DNA from: Clostridium yunnanense
GTDB taxonomy: Bacteria; Bacillota; Clostridia; Clostridiales; Clostridiaceae
NCBI RefSeq assembly: GCF_016595795.1
Contig: NZ_JAENHN010000010.1
Span: 248,001 to 312,000, forward strand
Direction: 5' to 3'
Length of the DNA stretch: 64,000 bases
Part shown: positions 17,284-26,569 of the stretch, piece by piece
Numbering within the stretch: the stretch's first letter is position 1
How the letters are laid out: every line of letters starts with the position of its first letter
The notes under the pieces: model-generated
The model's database searches: none
What the model saw: only the letters and a program-made list of their open reading frames with translations
Told to the model about the DNA's origin: nothing
Position numbers and translations under genes: made by a program

Positions 17284-17320
17284 GTTATATCTGTTATATA
17301 TTATATATAACAGATATAAC
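17284..17320. promoter_or_regulatory. 37-bp perfect palindrome, probable GntR operator
   Basis: GTTATATCTGTTATATA (17284-17300), spacer tta, and its exact complement at 17304-17320. A TATAAT at 17324-17329 follows at once, so the palindrome covers the -35 region and spacer of the promoter for the next operon. This is the expected place for autorepression by the YtrA-type regulator encoded just downstream. Confidence 0.85.
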
Positions 17321-17351
17321 TTGTATAATAAAAGATGAAAGGAAGTGCAGA

Positions 17352-17729
17352 ATGCTGATAAAGATAGATTTCCAAAGCGAAGTACCTATATACCTGCAAT
17401 TAAAGAATCAAATTGTCCATGGTATAGCAAGTGGAGAGCTTCAGCCAGAAGAAAGTTTGCCATCCGTTCGTCAAATGGCAGAGGACATCGGTATAAATCT
17501 CCATACGGTTAATAAAGGATATAACTTATTAAAAGATGAAGGTTTTGTAACAATAGATAGACGAAAGGGAGCAGTGGTAAACGCAATTCCAATAAAGCAA
17601 AATGAAAAAGCTACAAGTTCTCTTAAGGAAGAATTAAGAAATATTATTGCACAAGCTCACTGCTTTGGAGTTTCAAAGGAAGAATTTATAAATGAATGTA
17701 AAAAATTATATTATGAATATGAGAAGTAA
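17352..17729 (+). CDS. GntR family transcriptional regulator, YtrA type
   Basis: 125 residues from ATG 17352 (AAAGGAAG upstream). N-terminal winged helix: 'PIYLQLKNQIVHGI', 'LPSVRQMAEDIGIN', 'TVNKGYNLLKDEGF' (residues about 10-75), followed by only about 50 residues, typical of the short YtrA class whose members repress small membrane-protein or ABC operons. It heads an operon with a DUF1648 protein and a YhfC-type protein and likely binds the 37-bp palindrome in its own promoter. Confidence 0.9.
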   Translation: MLIKIDFQSEVPIYLQLKNQIVHGIASGELQPEESLPSVRQMAEDIGINLHTVNKGYNLLKDEGFVTIDRRKGAVVNAIPIKQNEKATSSLKEELRNIIAQAHCFGVSKEEFINECKKLYYEYEK

Positions 17730-17748
17730 ACCTTAAGGAGGTTTGTTT

Positions 17749-18879
17749 ATGAATGACTTATTTATTATGAATTTAATGTCCGTTCTAGTTATAGCGTTAT
17801 TGTATTTTAGCTTTTTGCTAACTCCAAAGATGACCAGAAAGGATATAATATTTGGTATTTTAATACCGCTAGATAGAGCGAAAGATAAAGAGATTGAAGC
17901 GGCTACTAAAAGCTATTATGCAAATATCACAATCTTTACTGTAGTTATGGCTGTTCTATATTTTATAGCTCAGAATATTATTTTTAGTAGTCCAGCAGTT
18001 TTAATAGTAGGGGTTTTTCTTATAATTTTTGGATATTTTTTCATATTCTTAAGAGCTAACAATAGAGTTAAAGTCTATAAAGCTGAAAATAATTTGCTAG
18101 CAAATAAAAAACAGGTTGTTTATGTAAATACAGAAATGTCTCAAAAGTTGAGAAGTACTGCGGTACTATCAGTATATTGGTTTATGATACCTGCACTGAT
18201 AGCTATTTCTAATCTAATACTTCCATTGATGAAGTACGAGCAGCTCCCTTCTAAAATAGGGATCCATTGGAATATATATGGAGTAGCAGATAACTTCATA
18301 GAAAAATCTATGGGGGCAGTAGTGACCAATGGTATGGTACCACTAGTCTTAGTAGGTATATTGGCTTTTGCTAACTACTCAATTGCAATTAGTAAAAACA
18401 AGATTGATTCAGCACAGCCTATGTCTTCATCACAAAAATTATATAAATTTAAGAGATTTAATTCAATAATGTTGTTTTCGATAACTATACTACTTTCTAG
18501 TTTAATAACATTATTTAATTTGAATTCATTAAATATAATCTCGGTTGATTTAGGAAAGATCACTCCACTGCTTATAGTAGCCTTTGTGTTTGTAATTTTT
18601 GTACCAATAGTTTTGACCTTTAAACTTGGTCAAGGAGGAAGTAAATTAAAAACTCCAACAAATGAAGAGGTAGATAATACGGTTAGTAATGTAGATGATG
18701 ATATATTTTGGAAACTTGGATCAATATACTATAATCCAAATGATCCTTCACTTTTCGTAGAAAAACGTTTCGGTGTTGGGTGGACATTAAATTTTGGTAA
18801 TAAAATTGCCATTGTAATATCAGTAGGATTATTGATTTTGATAATAGCAATGACTATATTTCCTATAATATTTTCTTAA
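17749..18879 (+). CDS. DUF1648 family membrane protein with C-terminal DUF5808-like segment
   Basis: 376 residues from ATG 17749, with AAGGAGG 7 bases upstream. About eight membrane helices. The DUF1648 part has 'SKIGIHWNIYGVADNF' (about 170-185), as in SdpI-like immunity proteins and relatives. A soluble loop near 320-350 ('FWKLGSIYYNPNDPSLFVEK') is the DUF5808 signature. Its role is unknown; YtrA-type operons often answer to cell-envelope stress. The 27-base gap to the next gene indicates one transcript. Confidence 0.82.
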   Translation: MNDLFIMNLMSVLVIALLYFSFLLTPKMTRKDIIFGILIPLDRAKDKEIEAATKSYYANITIFTVVMAVLYFIAQNIIFSSPAVLIVGVFLIIFGYFFIFLRANNRVKVYKAENNLLANKKQVVYVNTEMSQKLRSTAVLSVYWFMIPALIAISNLILPLMKYEQLPSKIGIHWNIYGVADNFIEKSMGAVVTNGMVPLVLVGILAFANYSIAISKNKIDSAQPMSSSQKLYKFKRFNSIMLFSITILLSSLITLFNLNSLNIISVDLGKITPLLIVAFVFVIFVPIVLTFKLGQGGSKLKTPTNEEVDNTVSNVDDDIFWKLGSIYYNPNDPSLFVEKRFGVGWTLNFGNKIAIVISVGLLILIIAMTIFPIIFS

Positions 18880-18906
18880 TCAATTTTAAAGTAAGGGGTA
18901 AATATA

Positions 18907-19686
18907 ATGGTAAGTAATAGTGTGATTATATCTTTAGTTGTAGTTATGGTTTTATGTTTTGCAGTTCCTATAGGAACACTTATTTTCTTTAAGATAAAAG
19001 AGCGTTTCTCTATAAAAACAACTTTCGTAGGAATATTAGGGTTTGTGTTATTTAGTTTAGTACTAGAACAGTTCATGCATAAGGCGGTAATATCTTCAAA
19101 GATATTGACAGTTGGTACATTAGGTTTTGGTATATATGGAGCTCTGGCTGCTGGAGTTTTTGAAGAAGTTGGACGTTTTGTAATGTTTAAGACTTTGCTC
19201 AAGAAAAATAGAGAGTGGAAAGATGGCATAGGCTATGCAATAGGACATGGAGGAATAGAAGCAATATTAATAGGTGGATTGAGCATGTTAAATTCATTAA
19301 TTATAGCACTGGCTGTAAATTCAAGTACGCTAGGAGTATTACTAAAAGGTCAGAGTGCATCAGTTGTAGATACGGTAAAGAGTTCTGTAGTAAATGCAAC
19401 TGCTTCTGGTGTAGCACTTGGCGGTGCTGAGAGGGTTTTTGCATTTATAATTCAAATAGCTCTTACTTTCATAGTTTTATATGGAATAAGACAAAGAAAG
19501 AATATATACTTGCTAATAGCTATTTTGCTACATGCTTTAGTTGATCTTGCACCAGCTCTATATCAGTCTAAGATTATAACTAGTGTGGCTGTTATAGAAG
19601 TATTACTATGTATATTTGCGGTAATTGGATTAGTATTTATAGTTAAAAGTAAGAAAATGTTTGAAAGTGCTAAACTCAATGACTAA
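18907..19686 (+). CDS. YhfC family intramembrane metalloprotease-like protein
   Basis: 259 residues, all membrane, about seven helices. Conserved polar motifs 'FEEVGRFVMF' (about 80-90), 'GYAIGHGGIEA' (about 112-122) and 'LLHALVDLAP' are those of the YhfC/DUF2324 group, related to CAAX-type intramembrane proteases. The Glu-Glu and His residues could bind metal. Last gene of the GntR operon; substrate unknown. Confidence 0.82.
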   Translation: MVSNSVIISLVVVMVLCFAVPIGTLIFFKIKERFSIKTTFVGILGFVLFSLVLEQFMHKAVISSKILTVGTLGFGIYGALAAGVFEEVGRFVMFKTLLKKNREWKDGIGYAIGHGGIEAILIGGLSMLNSLIIALAVNSSTLGVLLKGQSASVVDTVKSSVVNATASGVALGGAERVFAFIIQIALTFIVLYGIRQRKNIYLLIAILLHALVDLAPALYQSKIITSVAVIEVLLCIFAVIGLVFIVKSKKMFESAKLND

Positions 19687-19806
19687 TGATAGAAATTAGA
19701 ATATTAGAAAGACTATAAAGATGCTTAATATAATGGACGAGTTCATGTATGTAATTAAGATATATATATTTAACGCACTAAAATAAACTAAATAAAATAC
19801 TAATAT

Positions 19807-19864
19807 AAAATTATAGACCATGCAAGCGAAGGTGCAACCTCCTTTGTGCATGGTCTATAATTTT
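19807..19864. terminator. Bidirectional terminator between YhfC and diguanylate cyclase genes
   Basis: 18-bp perfect stem AAAATTATAGACCATGCA (19807-19824) and its complement 19847-19864, flanked by A and T runs on both sides. Confidence 0.9.
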
Positions 19865-19871
19865 ATTAAGC

Positions 19872-20948
19872 TTAGCAAACTTTGTTTCTACCTGTGCGTT
19901 TTGCAAGATATAAAGCATCATCAGCTGCATCTAAGATATTATTAATATTAACTACTGAATCAGGATAAGAAGCTACTCCTATAGAAACTGTTACATGAAT
20001 TTGCTTGTTATCTTCAATGGTAAACAACGCTTCTTCTACATTTTTTCTGATCCGTTCTGCAATTTGGGTTGCATGTTTACAATTACAATCCAATAAGATT
20101 GCGGTGAATTCCTCTCCACCATTTCTAGAAACTATATCGAAACTTCTGCATGAACTTATCAGTATATCGCTAAACTGTTTCAAAACCAAATCACCAGATG
20201 AATGACCGTAGGTATCATTTACCTTTTTAAAAAAATCTATATCTAGCATAAGTATTGATAAGTTTTCATTTTTTTCAATAGTGTTATGGATTAGGGTATT
20301 TAGCATATTATCAAAGGACCTTACATTATTAAGCCCAGTAAGAAAATCCTTAGTAGATTCATATTTTAGCTTTCGATTAAGAGCATTGAGTTTACTTATG
20401 TAGTTCAATATGTAATATACTAAACTGCATACAATTATATTGGCGATTATATAGTTTTTCAGTACTTCTAAAAGTAAAGGAAAGTCTGAAATAAGTATTG
20501 AAAAAACTATGAAGCCGTAAAGTAAATTGAATAAAAACATTTGAATAAACTTTACCTTAAAGCTTATTTTAAATTTATATATTATGCTATAAATTAATAA
20601 TAGAACAATCAAACCTAGGGAGCCTATAATAGAAGCTTCGTTTACTCCATAATAACCAATTCTAAATACAACAATCAATGTAGTAGTTATAAGGTTAGAT
20701 ATAAATCCTCCATAAATTGAGGATATTATCATGGCTATTATTCTCAAATCTAAATGGATTTTATCGGATATAGTAATACTATAAAAGACTAATACACATC
20801 CTGCTAAACCTGTTATTAATCCTAATAGTAGTTTATCCTTTACAGAAAGATCACATGATAAATTTATATTTTTATTTTGAAATAATTGATTTCCTAGAAA
20901 AATAAAACTTATAAGAATAGTAGCATTTACAAACAGTAAACTAATCAT
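19872..20948 (-). CDS. Membrane diguanylate cyclase (5TM-LYT sensor plus GGDEF)
   Basis: 358 residues from ATG 20948, behind GGAGGTGAG; a TTG at 20963 overlaps that RBS. Residues 1-170 are five to six membrane helices of the LytS/YhcK 5TM type, including 'LDLRIIAMIISSIYGG'. Residues about 190-355 are GGDEF: 'DFLTGLNNVRSFD', 'LMLDIDFFKKVNDTYGH' and the active-site loop 'RNGGEEF'. It makes cyclic di-GMP. No EAL domain and no obvious RxxD inhibitory site were noticed. Confidence 0.92.
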   Translation of the reverse strand: MISLLFVNATILISFIFLGNQLFQNKNINLSCDLSVKDKLLLGLITGLAGCVLVFYSITISDKIHLDLRIIAMIISSIYGGFISNLITTTLIVVFRIGYYGVNEASIIGSLGLIVLLLIYSIIYKFKISFKVKFIQMFLFNLLYGFIVFSILISDFPLLLEVLKNYIIANIIVCSLVYYILNYISKLNALNRKLKYESTKDFLTGLNNVRSFDNMLNTLIHNTIEKNENLSILMLDIDFFKKVNDTYGHSSGDLVLKQFSDILISSCRSFDIVSRNGGEEFTAILLDCNCKHATQIAERIRKNVEEALFTIEDNKQIHVTVSIGVASYPDSVVNINNILDAADDALYLAKRTGRNKVC

Positions 20949-21375
20949 ATAGCTCACCTCCAAACAAAATTGTTATATGAAAATTATAGCATAGCTTGGA
21001 CTATTATTGGATATGTAAAAAATAATTATCAATAAATAAAAATTATCCATAAATGGAATATGATTCATAAAGTAAAAAGTTTAGTAGTATAAATCTTTTA
21101 TTAGTATAAGTTATAGACGAATAAAAATTTTATTAAAACTGTGCCAATACAGTCTTAATAAAAACTAATATTAAAAGCACACTTATATTGACAGTAAGAG
21201 TTATAATAATAAAGTGATATTTGTAGCATAGCATTAGCTATTTAATACTAATTTAGAAAGGCGTAAATAGGAAATTGGCGATTGGGTAATAAATATTTAT
21301 AAGTAGATTCTTATAAATAAGTATAAATATTTATTGTCTATATTTCGTACAGCAGTCTTATACGTAGGTGACAAA
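20949..21375. other. Divergent intergenic region, diguanylate cyclase / MATE
   Basis: About 425 bases of AT-rich sequence with no gene, repeat or riboswitch that I recognise. Promoters for both neighbours must lie here. Confidence 0.4.
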
Positions 21376-22728
21376 ATGAAGTTTATCCGTAAAGATATCA
21401 TTACTATGACACTGCCAATTCTTGCAGAACAATTATTTGTAATGTCTATGGGAATGGTAAACACAATGATGGCAGGTCATATAGGAAAAGAAGCCGTTTC
21501 AGCAATTGGTATGGTTGACTCAGTAAATAATATCTTCATAGCTTTCTTTTCGGCACTAGCAATTGGGGGAATGGTTGTAGTAGCTCAATTTATAGGACAG
21601 GGAAATACAAAGAAAGCAAATGCATCTATGAAACAAGCACTATACTCTGGAGTATTTATAACGTTAATAATTACACTTCTAATGTTTATATTTAAAGAAC
21701 CACTAATAAAACTTCTTTTTGGATCTGTAGACTATGAAGTTATGCATTCAACCGATAAGTATTTATCTATAACACTTTTAACTTATCCCTTTATAACTAT
21801 AGATTTAATTTGTAATGGTATCCTTAGAGGAGCAGGAGACACTAAAACGCCTATGAAGATAACTATCTTTATGAATATCATGAATGTGGTTTTTACTTTT
21901 ACATTTATAAATGTAGTGAGATTAGGGGTTACAGGGGCTGCAATAGGTATAGCTTTAGCTAGAGTAATAGGTGGAGTACTTGTACTAAGTGTTTTACTAA
22001 GAGGATCAAAGATAATTAAGCTTACAGAAATAAAGAAATTTAAACCTGATAAAAGCTTGCTCACACCAATATTTTCTGTAGGATTACCAGCTAGTGTTGA
22101 ATCTTTGGTATTTAACGGAGGCAAGTTAATAACACAAATATACATTGTTAATATGGGAACTGCAGTTATAGCTGCAAATTCTATAACCAGCTCCATTGGT
22201 GGGATGATAAATATACCTGGAAATGCTTTATGCGTTACTGCTACAGCTTTAGTTGGTCAATATATGGGAAGAGGGGATAGTAAGGAGGCTGAAAAAACTC
22301 TAGCTTATATAACTAAACTTGCAACAGTTTCATTAACTATTATGGCACTGGCAGTTTTGCCTTTTTCAAGAATACTTCCTTCACTTTATACTAGTGATCA
22401 AGAAATAGTTAATCTCAGTGCTCAGGTGTGCAGGCTGTATTCTATATTTACTCCGGTTTGGGCAATTGCGTTTGTATTACCATCTGGACTTAAAGGTGCA
22501 GGTGATGGTAAATATACAATGATTACTTCATTTATAGGAATGTGGGCTTTTAGGGTTACTATGGGATATTTGATAGGGGTTACTTTACATTTTGGACTTG
22601 CAGGTGTATGGATGGGAATGTTCATAGACTGGGTAGTTAGGGGAATATTATATTTCATTAGATTTGTAAGAGGAAAGTGGAAGAGTCGTGTAGTAATTCA
22701 AAGAAAAGCTGAAGTAACTTCAGCATAA
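21376..22728 (+). CDS. MATE family multidrug/cation efflux protein
   Basis: 450 residues from ATG 21376 with TAGGTGAC upstream; a TTG 14 codons earlier is less likely. Twelve membrane helices in two MatE repeats: 'PILAEQLFVMSMGMVNTMM' opens the first and 'SVGLPASVESLVFNGGK' the second; 'CNGILRGAGDTKTPM' and 'PSGLKGAGDGKYTM' are the paired conserved loops. It exports drugs or cationic metabolites with Na+ or H+. Single gene. Confidence 0.93.
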   Translation: MKFIRKDIITMTLPILAEQLFVMSMGMVNTMMAGHIGKEAVSAIGMVDSVNNIFIAFFSALAIGGMVVVAQFIGQGNTKKANASMKQALYSGVFITLIITLLMFIFKEPLIKLLFGSVDYEVMHSTDKYLSITLLTYPFITIDLICNGILRGAGDTKTPMKITIFMNIMNVVFTFTFINVVRLGVTGAAIGIALARVIGGVLVLSVLLRGSKIIKLTEIKKFKPDKSLLTPIFSVGLPASVESLVFNGGKLITQIYIVNMGTAVIAANSITSSIGGMINIPGNALCVTATALVGQYMGRGDSKEAEKTLAYITKLATVSLTIMALAVLPFSRILPSLYTSDQEIVNLSAQVCRLYSIFTPVWAIAFVLPSGLKGAGDGKYTMITSFIGMWAFRVTMGYLIGVTLHFGLAGVWMGMFIDWVVRGILYFIRFVRGKWKSRVVIQRKAEVTSA

Positions 22729-22833
22729 TATATTTAAATATGATTAAGAATTTTACAGGTGACACATGCTTATTTTTTAAAGGCTATACTAACTAAGTAA
22801 GATAGTTAGATTTCTAAATTATGTTTAGACATA

Positions 22834-22886
22834 AAAAATGCACCTCCAAATATTAGTTTTGTCTAATATTTGGGGTGCATTTTTTA
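22834..22886. terminator. Bidirectional terminator, MATE / SemiSWEET
   Basis: About 22-bp stem AAAAAATGCACCTCCAAATATTA with its near-complement 22864-22886, flanked by A6 and T6 runs. Confidence 0.9.
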
Positions 22887-22936
22887 TTTTCATTATATAT
22901 TTAAATATCGGGAAATCAAAACTTCAGTGAAAATTG

Positions 22937-23209
22937 CTAACTTTCATTAAATTTTCGAACATTATCAAACTTATATTTTAATATTATGAATGCTAAAATA
23001 AAGGTTACTGCATTTGCGGCTATTATAGCAATATCTTTTATGTATATACCATAGATTAACCAAAAGAATACACCAATTGTAAAAAGAAGATACATAACGA
23101 AAGATATGCCTGCAGTATCTTTTGTTTTTATTGTCTTTACTGCTTGTGGAACAAAGGAAACGGTTGTTAAAATGGCTGCTATTATACTTATAAATTTAAA
23201 AAACATCAT
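22937..23209 (-). CDS. SemiSWEET family sugar transporter (PQ-loop)
   Basis: 90 residues, three membrane helices with the PQ motif 'SFVPQAVKTIK' (about 18-28) and 'ISFVMYLLFTIGVFFWLIYG'. Members work as homodimers that move sugars down a gradient. AAGGAGG precedes two ATGs in tandem; the second (23206) has the better spacing. Confidence 0.88.
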   Translation of the reverse strand: MMFFKFISIIAAILTTVSFVPQAVKTIKTKDTAGISFVMYLLFTIGVFFWLIYGIYIKDIAIIAANAVTFILAFIILKYKFDNVRKFNES

Positions 23210-23423
23210 GCCCTCCTTCGATATATAAACTTTATTTATTGTGGTGGTTTACAAGCTAAGTTTATTATATAAGCAAGGACAATTCAACTGTTAAAGTTTG
23301 TTGTTGTATTGGTACAGTTAGTGTTTGTATTACATAAATTAATGATTAGAGTGAACCGTATATGACATTTCTAAGTCATGGTTGATGGTATGCTTGGAAG
23401 TTATGAAATATTTGTTCTATATA

Positions 23424-23463
23424 AAAATAAAGTTAGACTATTAGTAAGATCTAACTTTATTTT
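23424..23463 (-). terminator. Terminator downstream of the multicopper oxidase gene
   Basis: 14-bp perfect stem AAAATAAAGTTAGA/TCTAACTTTATTTT (23424-23437, 23450-23463). The rest of the 300-base gap shows nothing else. Confidence 0.75.
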
Positions 23464-23507
23464 GGTCTGATGAAATTCTATTAAGTGGTAAAGGTTTGTT
23501 TTGATAG

Positions 23508-24401
23508 TTAATGTTTATAGCTAATTGTAGTAAACATTCCTCCAGTTGATTTTGTCATATTATTAGACATGTGATGAGCAATGTGGCAGTGGAATGGCCA
23601 GATGCCAGGATTATCAGACTTAAATAGTATATCCCATGTCTCACCAGGTGCAATATTAATCGTATTTTTTAAGAGATAATTATTATAGTTCATGCTGTTA
23701 CCATCAGATGCAATAACTAAAAATTGATGGCCATGAAGATGTATTGGATGAGCATTCATGGAAATATTACCAAGTCTTATTCTAACTATACTGTTTAAAC
23801 TAGTAGTCATTGATGTTGTGAAAGGAAAGGAATGTCCATTCATAGTAAAAAAGTTGAATTCATGAGCCATGGGGTCAATATCATATAGTCCAGGTCTAAT
23901 TTCACCCATTTCAAGGCCCTTTAAGTGAAATTCTTGAAGCATAACAAAATAGTCATAGTCTATATTTGATTTTTGCTTAGGGTCTAAGATTATGAAACCT
24001 CCACATAGTCCCATCATTTCTTGTTTACTGTTGTTTACATGAGTATGATACATGTGTGTTCCTGGAGGATTAACTATCTTAAATCTATAATCAAAATAGC
24101 TACCAGGCTGTATTTTAGGAGTAGGCTCTATATCAGGGACTCCATCCATATTGTTAGGGACATCTAGACCATGCCAATGTATGCTGGTCGGTTCTGGAAG
24201 GTTATTATAAACTCTGATGTTAACTGTGTCACCTGGATAAACTACAATAGTAGGTCCAGGAGTACTGCCATTATATCCCCATGCATTAATAAAGAGATTA
24301 GTAATCAACTCTTGTTTAACTGGCTCAGCAATTAACTCAAAATATTTTATCCCATTTTTGACCATACAAGGCAAAGTATTTATATCTGGAGTTATAACCA
24401 A
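23508..24401 (-). CDS. Two-domain multicopper oxidase (laccase-like), cytosolic
   Basis: 297 residues, probable TTG start. All copper ligands are visible: domain 1 H75 and H77 ('IHWHG'), H119 and H121 ('MYHTH'); domain 2 'AHPIHLHGH' (H218, H221, H223) and 'HCHIAHHMSNNM' (H271, C272, H273, H277, axial M282). The order of ligands fits two cupredoxin domains; such enzymes trimerise. It oxidises phenols or metal ions with O2. No signal peptide is seen, so it may act as an oxygen or copper defence in the cytosol. Divergent from a TetR regulator that may control it. Confidence 0.88.
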   Translation of the reverse strand: MVITPDINTLPCMVKNGIKYFELIAEPVKQELITNLFINAWGYNGSTPGPTIVVYPGDTVNIRVYNNLPEPTSIHWHGLDVPNNMDGVPDIEPTPKIQPGSYFDYRFKIVNPPGTHMYHTHVNNSKQEMMGLCGGFIILDPKQKSNIDYDYFVMLQEFHLKGLEMGEIRPGLYDIDPMAHEFNFFTMNGHSFPFTTSMTTSLNSIVRIRLGNISMNAHPIHLHGHQFLVIASDGNSMNYNNYLLKNTINIAPGETWDILFKSDNPGIWPFHCHIAHHMSNNMTKSTGGMFTTISYKH

Positions 24402-24606
24402 GGTAAGACATCCTTTAATATTAGTTATTCATTGTATTATATAAGAAAAGATTCACGGGTGTTACTTGAAATTTGTCTACATTACTATAAGTTTACAATG
24501 AAAACATCAAATGATATACTTACATTATTAAATAATAAATTTGATAGTACTTTATATATTTGTACGGTTTTATGAAGGTAAATACTTCAAGTGCTAGGAG
24601 GAAATA

Positions 24607-25212
24607 ATGGGTAAAGATACATATCATCATAAAGATTTAAAAGAAGCACTTATACAAAATGGATTATTACTTCTTAATGAAGTTGGAATAAAAGAATTTT
24701 CCTTAAGAAAAGTTGCTGCAATGTGTGGAGTAAGCCACGCAGCTCCGTATAAACATTTCAAGGATAAAGATGAGTTAATAGAAGCTATAAACAATCAGGT
24801 ATGGAATAGCTTTACTTTGAAGCTTAAGGATGCTATAAGTTCCAGTGAGGCTGAACCTAAGCGGCAGGTTATGGAGATTGGAAAGGCCTATGTGCAGTTT
24901 ATGGTAGAAAATCCTGAATATCTAAAATTCATGTTTCTCTCTAATAATGATAAAGCTATTAAGATTGAGAACAATGAGTTTATAGGTCATGAAGGAACTG
25001 CTTTTGAAGTTTTCAAAAATGGTGCAGAAAAATATCTTGTAGAGAATGGGTTTGATAAAGAGCAGCAAATAGGAGCGATATTGGCCATGTGGAGTATGGT
25101 TCATGGTATAGCTTTATTAATTTGTAACAACAGTATACAGTACGAAGGTGATTACTTGGATTTAGTTGAGAAGATGATAGGCACAAGTTTGATTAAAAAG
25201 AGTAAATCATAG
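24607..25212 (+). CDS. TetR family regulator
   Basis: 201 residues, AGGAGG upstream. Helix-turn-helix: 'FSLRKVAAMCGVSHAAPYKHFKDKDELI' region at about 28-56 (quoted in part: 'GVSHAAPYKHF'). The C-terminal ligand domain with 'AMWSMVHGIALL' is of the WHG class. Divergently arranged with the multicopper oxidase, 205 bases apart, and so a candidate regulator of it. ATCAAAT and ATTTGAT half-sites around 24505-24545 may be its operator, but this is weak. Confidence 0.88.
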   Translation: MGKDTYHHKDLKEALIQNGLLLLNEVGIKEFSLRKVAAMCGVSHAAPYKHFKDKDELIEAINNQVWNSFTLKLKDAISSSEAEPKRQVMEIGKAYVQFMVENPEYLKFMFLSNNDKAIKIENNEFIGHEGTAFEVFKNGAEKYLVENGFDKEQQIGAILAMWSMVHGIALLICNNSIQYEGDYLDLVEKMIGTSLIKKSKS

Positions 25213-25230
25213 AATTTTATTATAAATAAA

Positions 25231-25272
25231 AATGCCAGTACTTAAAGCTTTGCTTTAGTACTGGTATTTCTT
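25231..25272 (+). terminator. Terminator of the TetR gene
   Basis: 18-bp stem (25231-25248 with 25252-25269), loop ttt, one mismatch, followed by a short T run. Confidence 0.82.
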
Positions 25273-25413
25273 ACTGTTTAGAAAATTATAAAATTTTGTG
25301 AGAGCTAACCTAGCAATATCAAGAGTTTAGAACAGCTATTTAGGGTAAACAGTAAAAAAATTTATGTCGCCTGCCAAATTTTCCTCATATTCATTCGGAA
25401 AGGCAGATGCGCA

Positions 25414-25453
25414 AAAAAAGCCGCTGAAGAAGTGTCGCTTCAGCAGCTTTTTT
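25414..25453 (-). terminator. Terminator of the alpha/beta hydrolase gene
   Basis: 16-bp stem AAAAAAGCCGCTGAAG / CTTCAGCAGCTTTTTT with one mismatch; on the minus strand it ends in a T run, 4 bases after the stop codon. Confidence 0.88.
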
Positions 25454-25456
25454 GTT

Positions 25457-26269
25457 TTAATCCTCTATGAACTTTGCCAATTCTTTGTTGAATTTATCTT
25501 TCTCATCTATCATTAAGCCATGACCGCTATTTTCAAAAGGTACTAGTTTAGAATGTTTGATGCCTTGATTTAATGCTACTGCAAGTGGGAAGAGGCAAAC
25601 TTTATCATGTATTCCGTGGAGAATTAGAGTTGGTACTTCAATTTTCTTTATATCAGAAAACAACTCTTCGTCTCTAAAGGAAGTAGCAACTGCTGCTGTA
25701 GCTATCCCAGAAGCTTCAAGTCCAAGGTTGAAGAACCATTGTGAGAATGGTTTGGTTATGTTTTGGAAAAAGAACATTTCACCAAAGGTCTCCAGCATCT
25801 TAGGTCTATCTACATATGTTTGATCAATAAGAGTTGTTACATCTTCCTTGCTAATACCAGCAGGGAAGTCAGGCCTTCTGGTTAAGCTAGGGGCTGCTGC
25901 TCCAAATAGGGCAAGCTTACATACACCATAGCCTTTATGACGCGACATGTATTTAACAGCTATGGCACCTCCTACAGAATGTCCACCTAAAGTAAAGTTC
26001 TTTAATTTTAGAGCATTAACAACACATCTAACATCATCCGCTAATCGATCGTAGTCATAACCATCAGCAGGCTTATCTGATTTTCCGAATCCTCTTATAT
26101 CAATGCCAATGCATCTATATCCAAGCTTAGGTAATTCATCAAATTGATACTCAAACAAATTATGATTTGCTGGCCATCCATGAATAAATAATACGGTTTT
26201 ATCTCCTTTTGGATTAAGATCTTCTACATATATTTTTACATCATCATCTGTCCTAACGTAATATCCCAA
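25457..26269 (-). CDS. Alpha/beta hydrolase (haloperoxidase/epoxide-hydrolase-like)
   Basis: 270 residues, TTG start with GGAGAG 6 bases upstream. Nucleophile S98 in 'GGHSVGGA', acid D222 in 'GIHDKVC', base H250 in 'NSGHGL', and oxyanion motif 'HGWP' (30-33). The cap domain is helical (about 130-190). This layout fits cofactor-free haloperoxidase or esterase members; the substrate cannot be read from sequence. Confidence 0.9.
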   Translation of the reverse strand: MGYYVRTDDDVKIYVEDLNPKGDKTVLFIHGWPANHNLFEYQFDELPKLGYRCIGIDIRGFGKSDKPADGYDYDRLADDVRCVVNALKLKNFTLGGHSVGGAIAVKYMSRHKGYGVCKLALFGAAAPSLTRRPDFPAGISKEDVTTLIDQTYVDRPKMLETFGEMFFFQNITKPFSQWFFNLGLEASGIATAAVATSFRDEELFSDIKKIEVPTLILHGIHDKVCLFPLAVALNQGIKHSKLVPFENSGHGLMIDEKDKFNKELAKFIED

Positions 26270-26466
26270 TTCAATCTCTCCATAATAGAATTATTTCATT
26301 AATAGACTATTCTAGTGAAAGGGTATTTGTACCATATAATAGAAAATATATTTAAGGCTATCTATTTTTAAATAAGAAATTTATTTTAAAGAATTTTTAT
26401 TTTTGGGAACCTAAATTCTAAAGTAGATGTCTTATAGATGTGTATTAAATTAAAAAGCGCTTTTTA

Positions 26467-26524
26467 GATGTAGCACTTTGAACCGAAATCTTTATTTGGA
26501 GTCCAAGGATTGAAGTGGTTTATC
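26467..26524. repeat. Degenerate 58-bp copy D of the palindromic repeat
   Basis: Ends GATGTAGCACTTT and GAAGTGGTTTATC match the terminal repeats of the 96-bp element, and GAACCGAAATCT matches its next segment. The internal hairpin is absent, so this is a deletion derivative. It lies just upstream of the ECF sigma gene. Confidence 0.65.
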
Positions 26525-26569
26525 TATATGATACAAATGCTCATTCAAAAAATAAAGAGGAGAATTGTT

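Noticed and set aside
19215-19430. Plus-strand Cys-rich frame inside the YhfC gene
   Set aside because: It overlaps the YhfC coding sequence in another frame and its cysteines come from AT-rich codon shadowing; no RBS.
26510-26569. Longer sigma factor starting with TTG at 26510
   Set aside because: That start lies inside degenerate repeat copy D and has no RBS; ATG 26570 has AGAGGAG.
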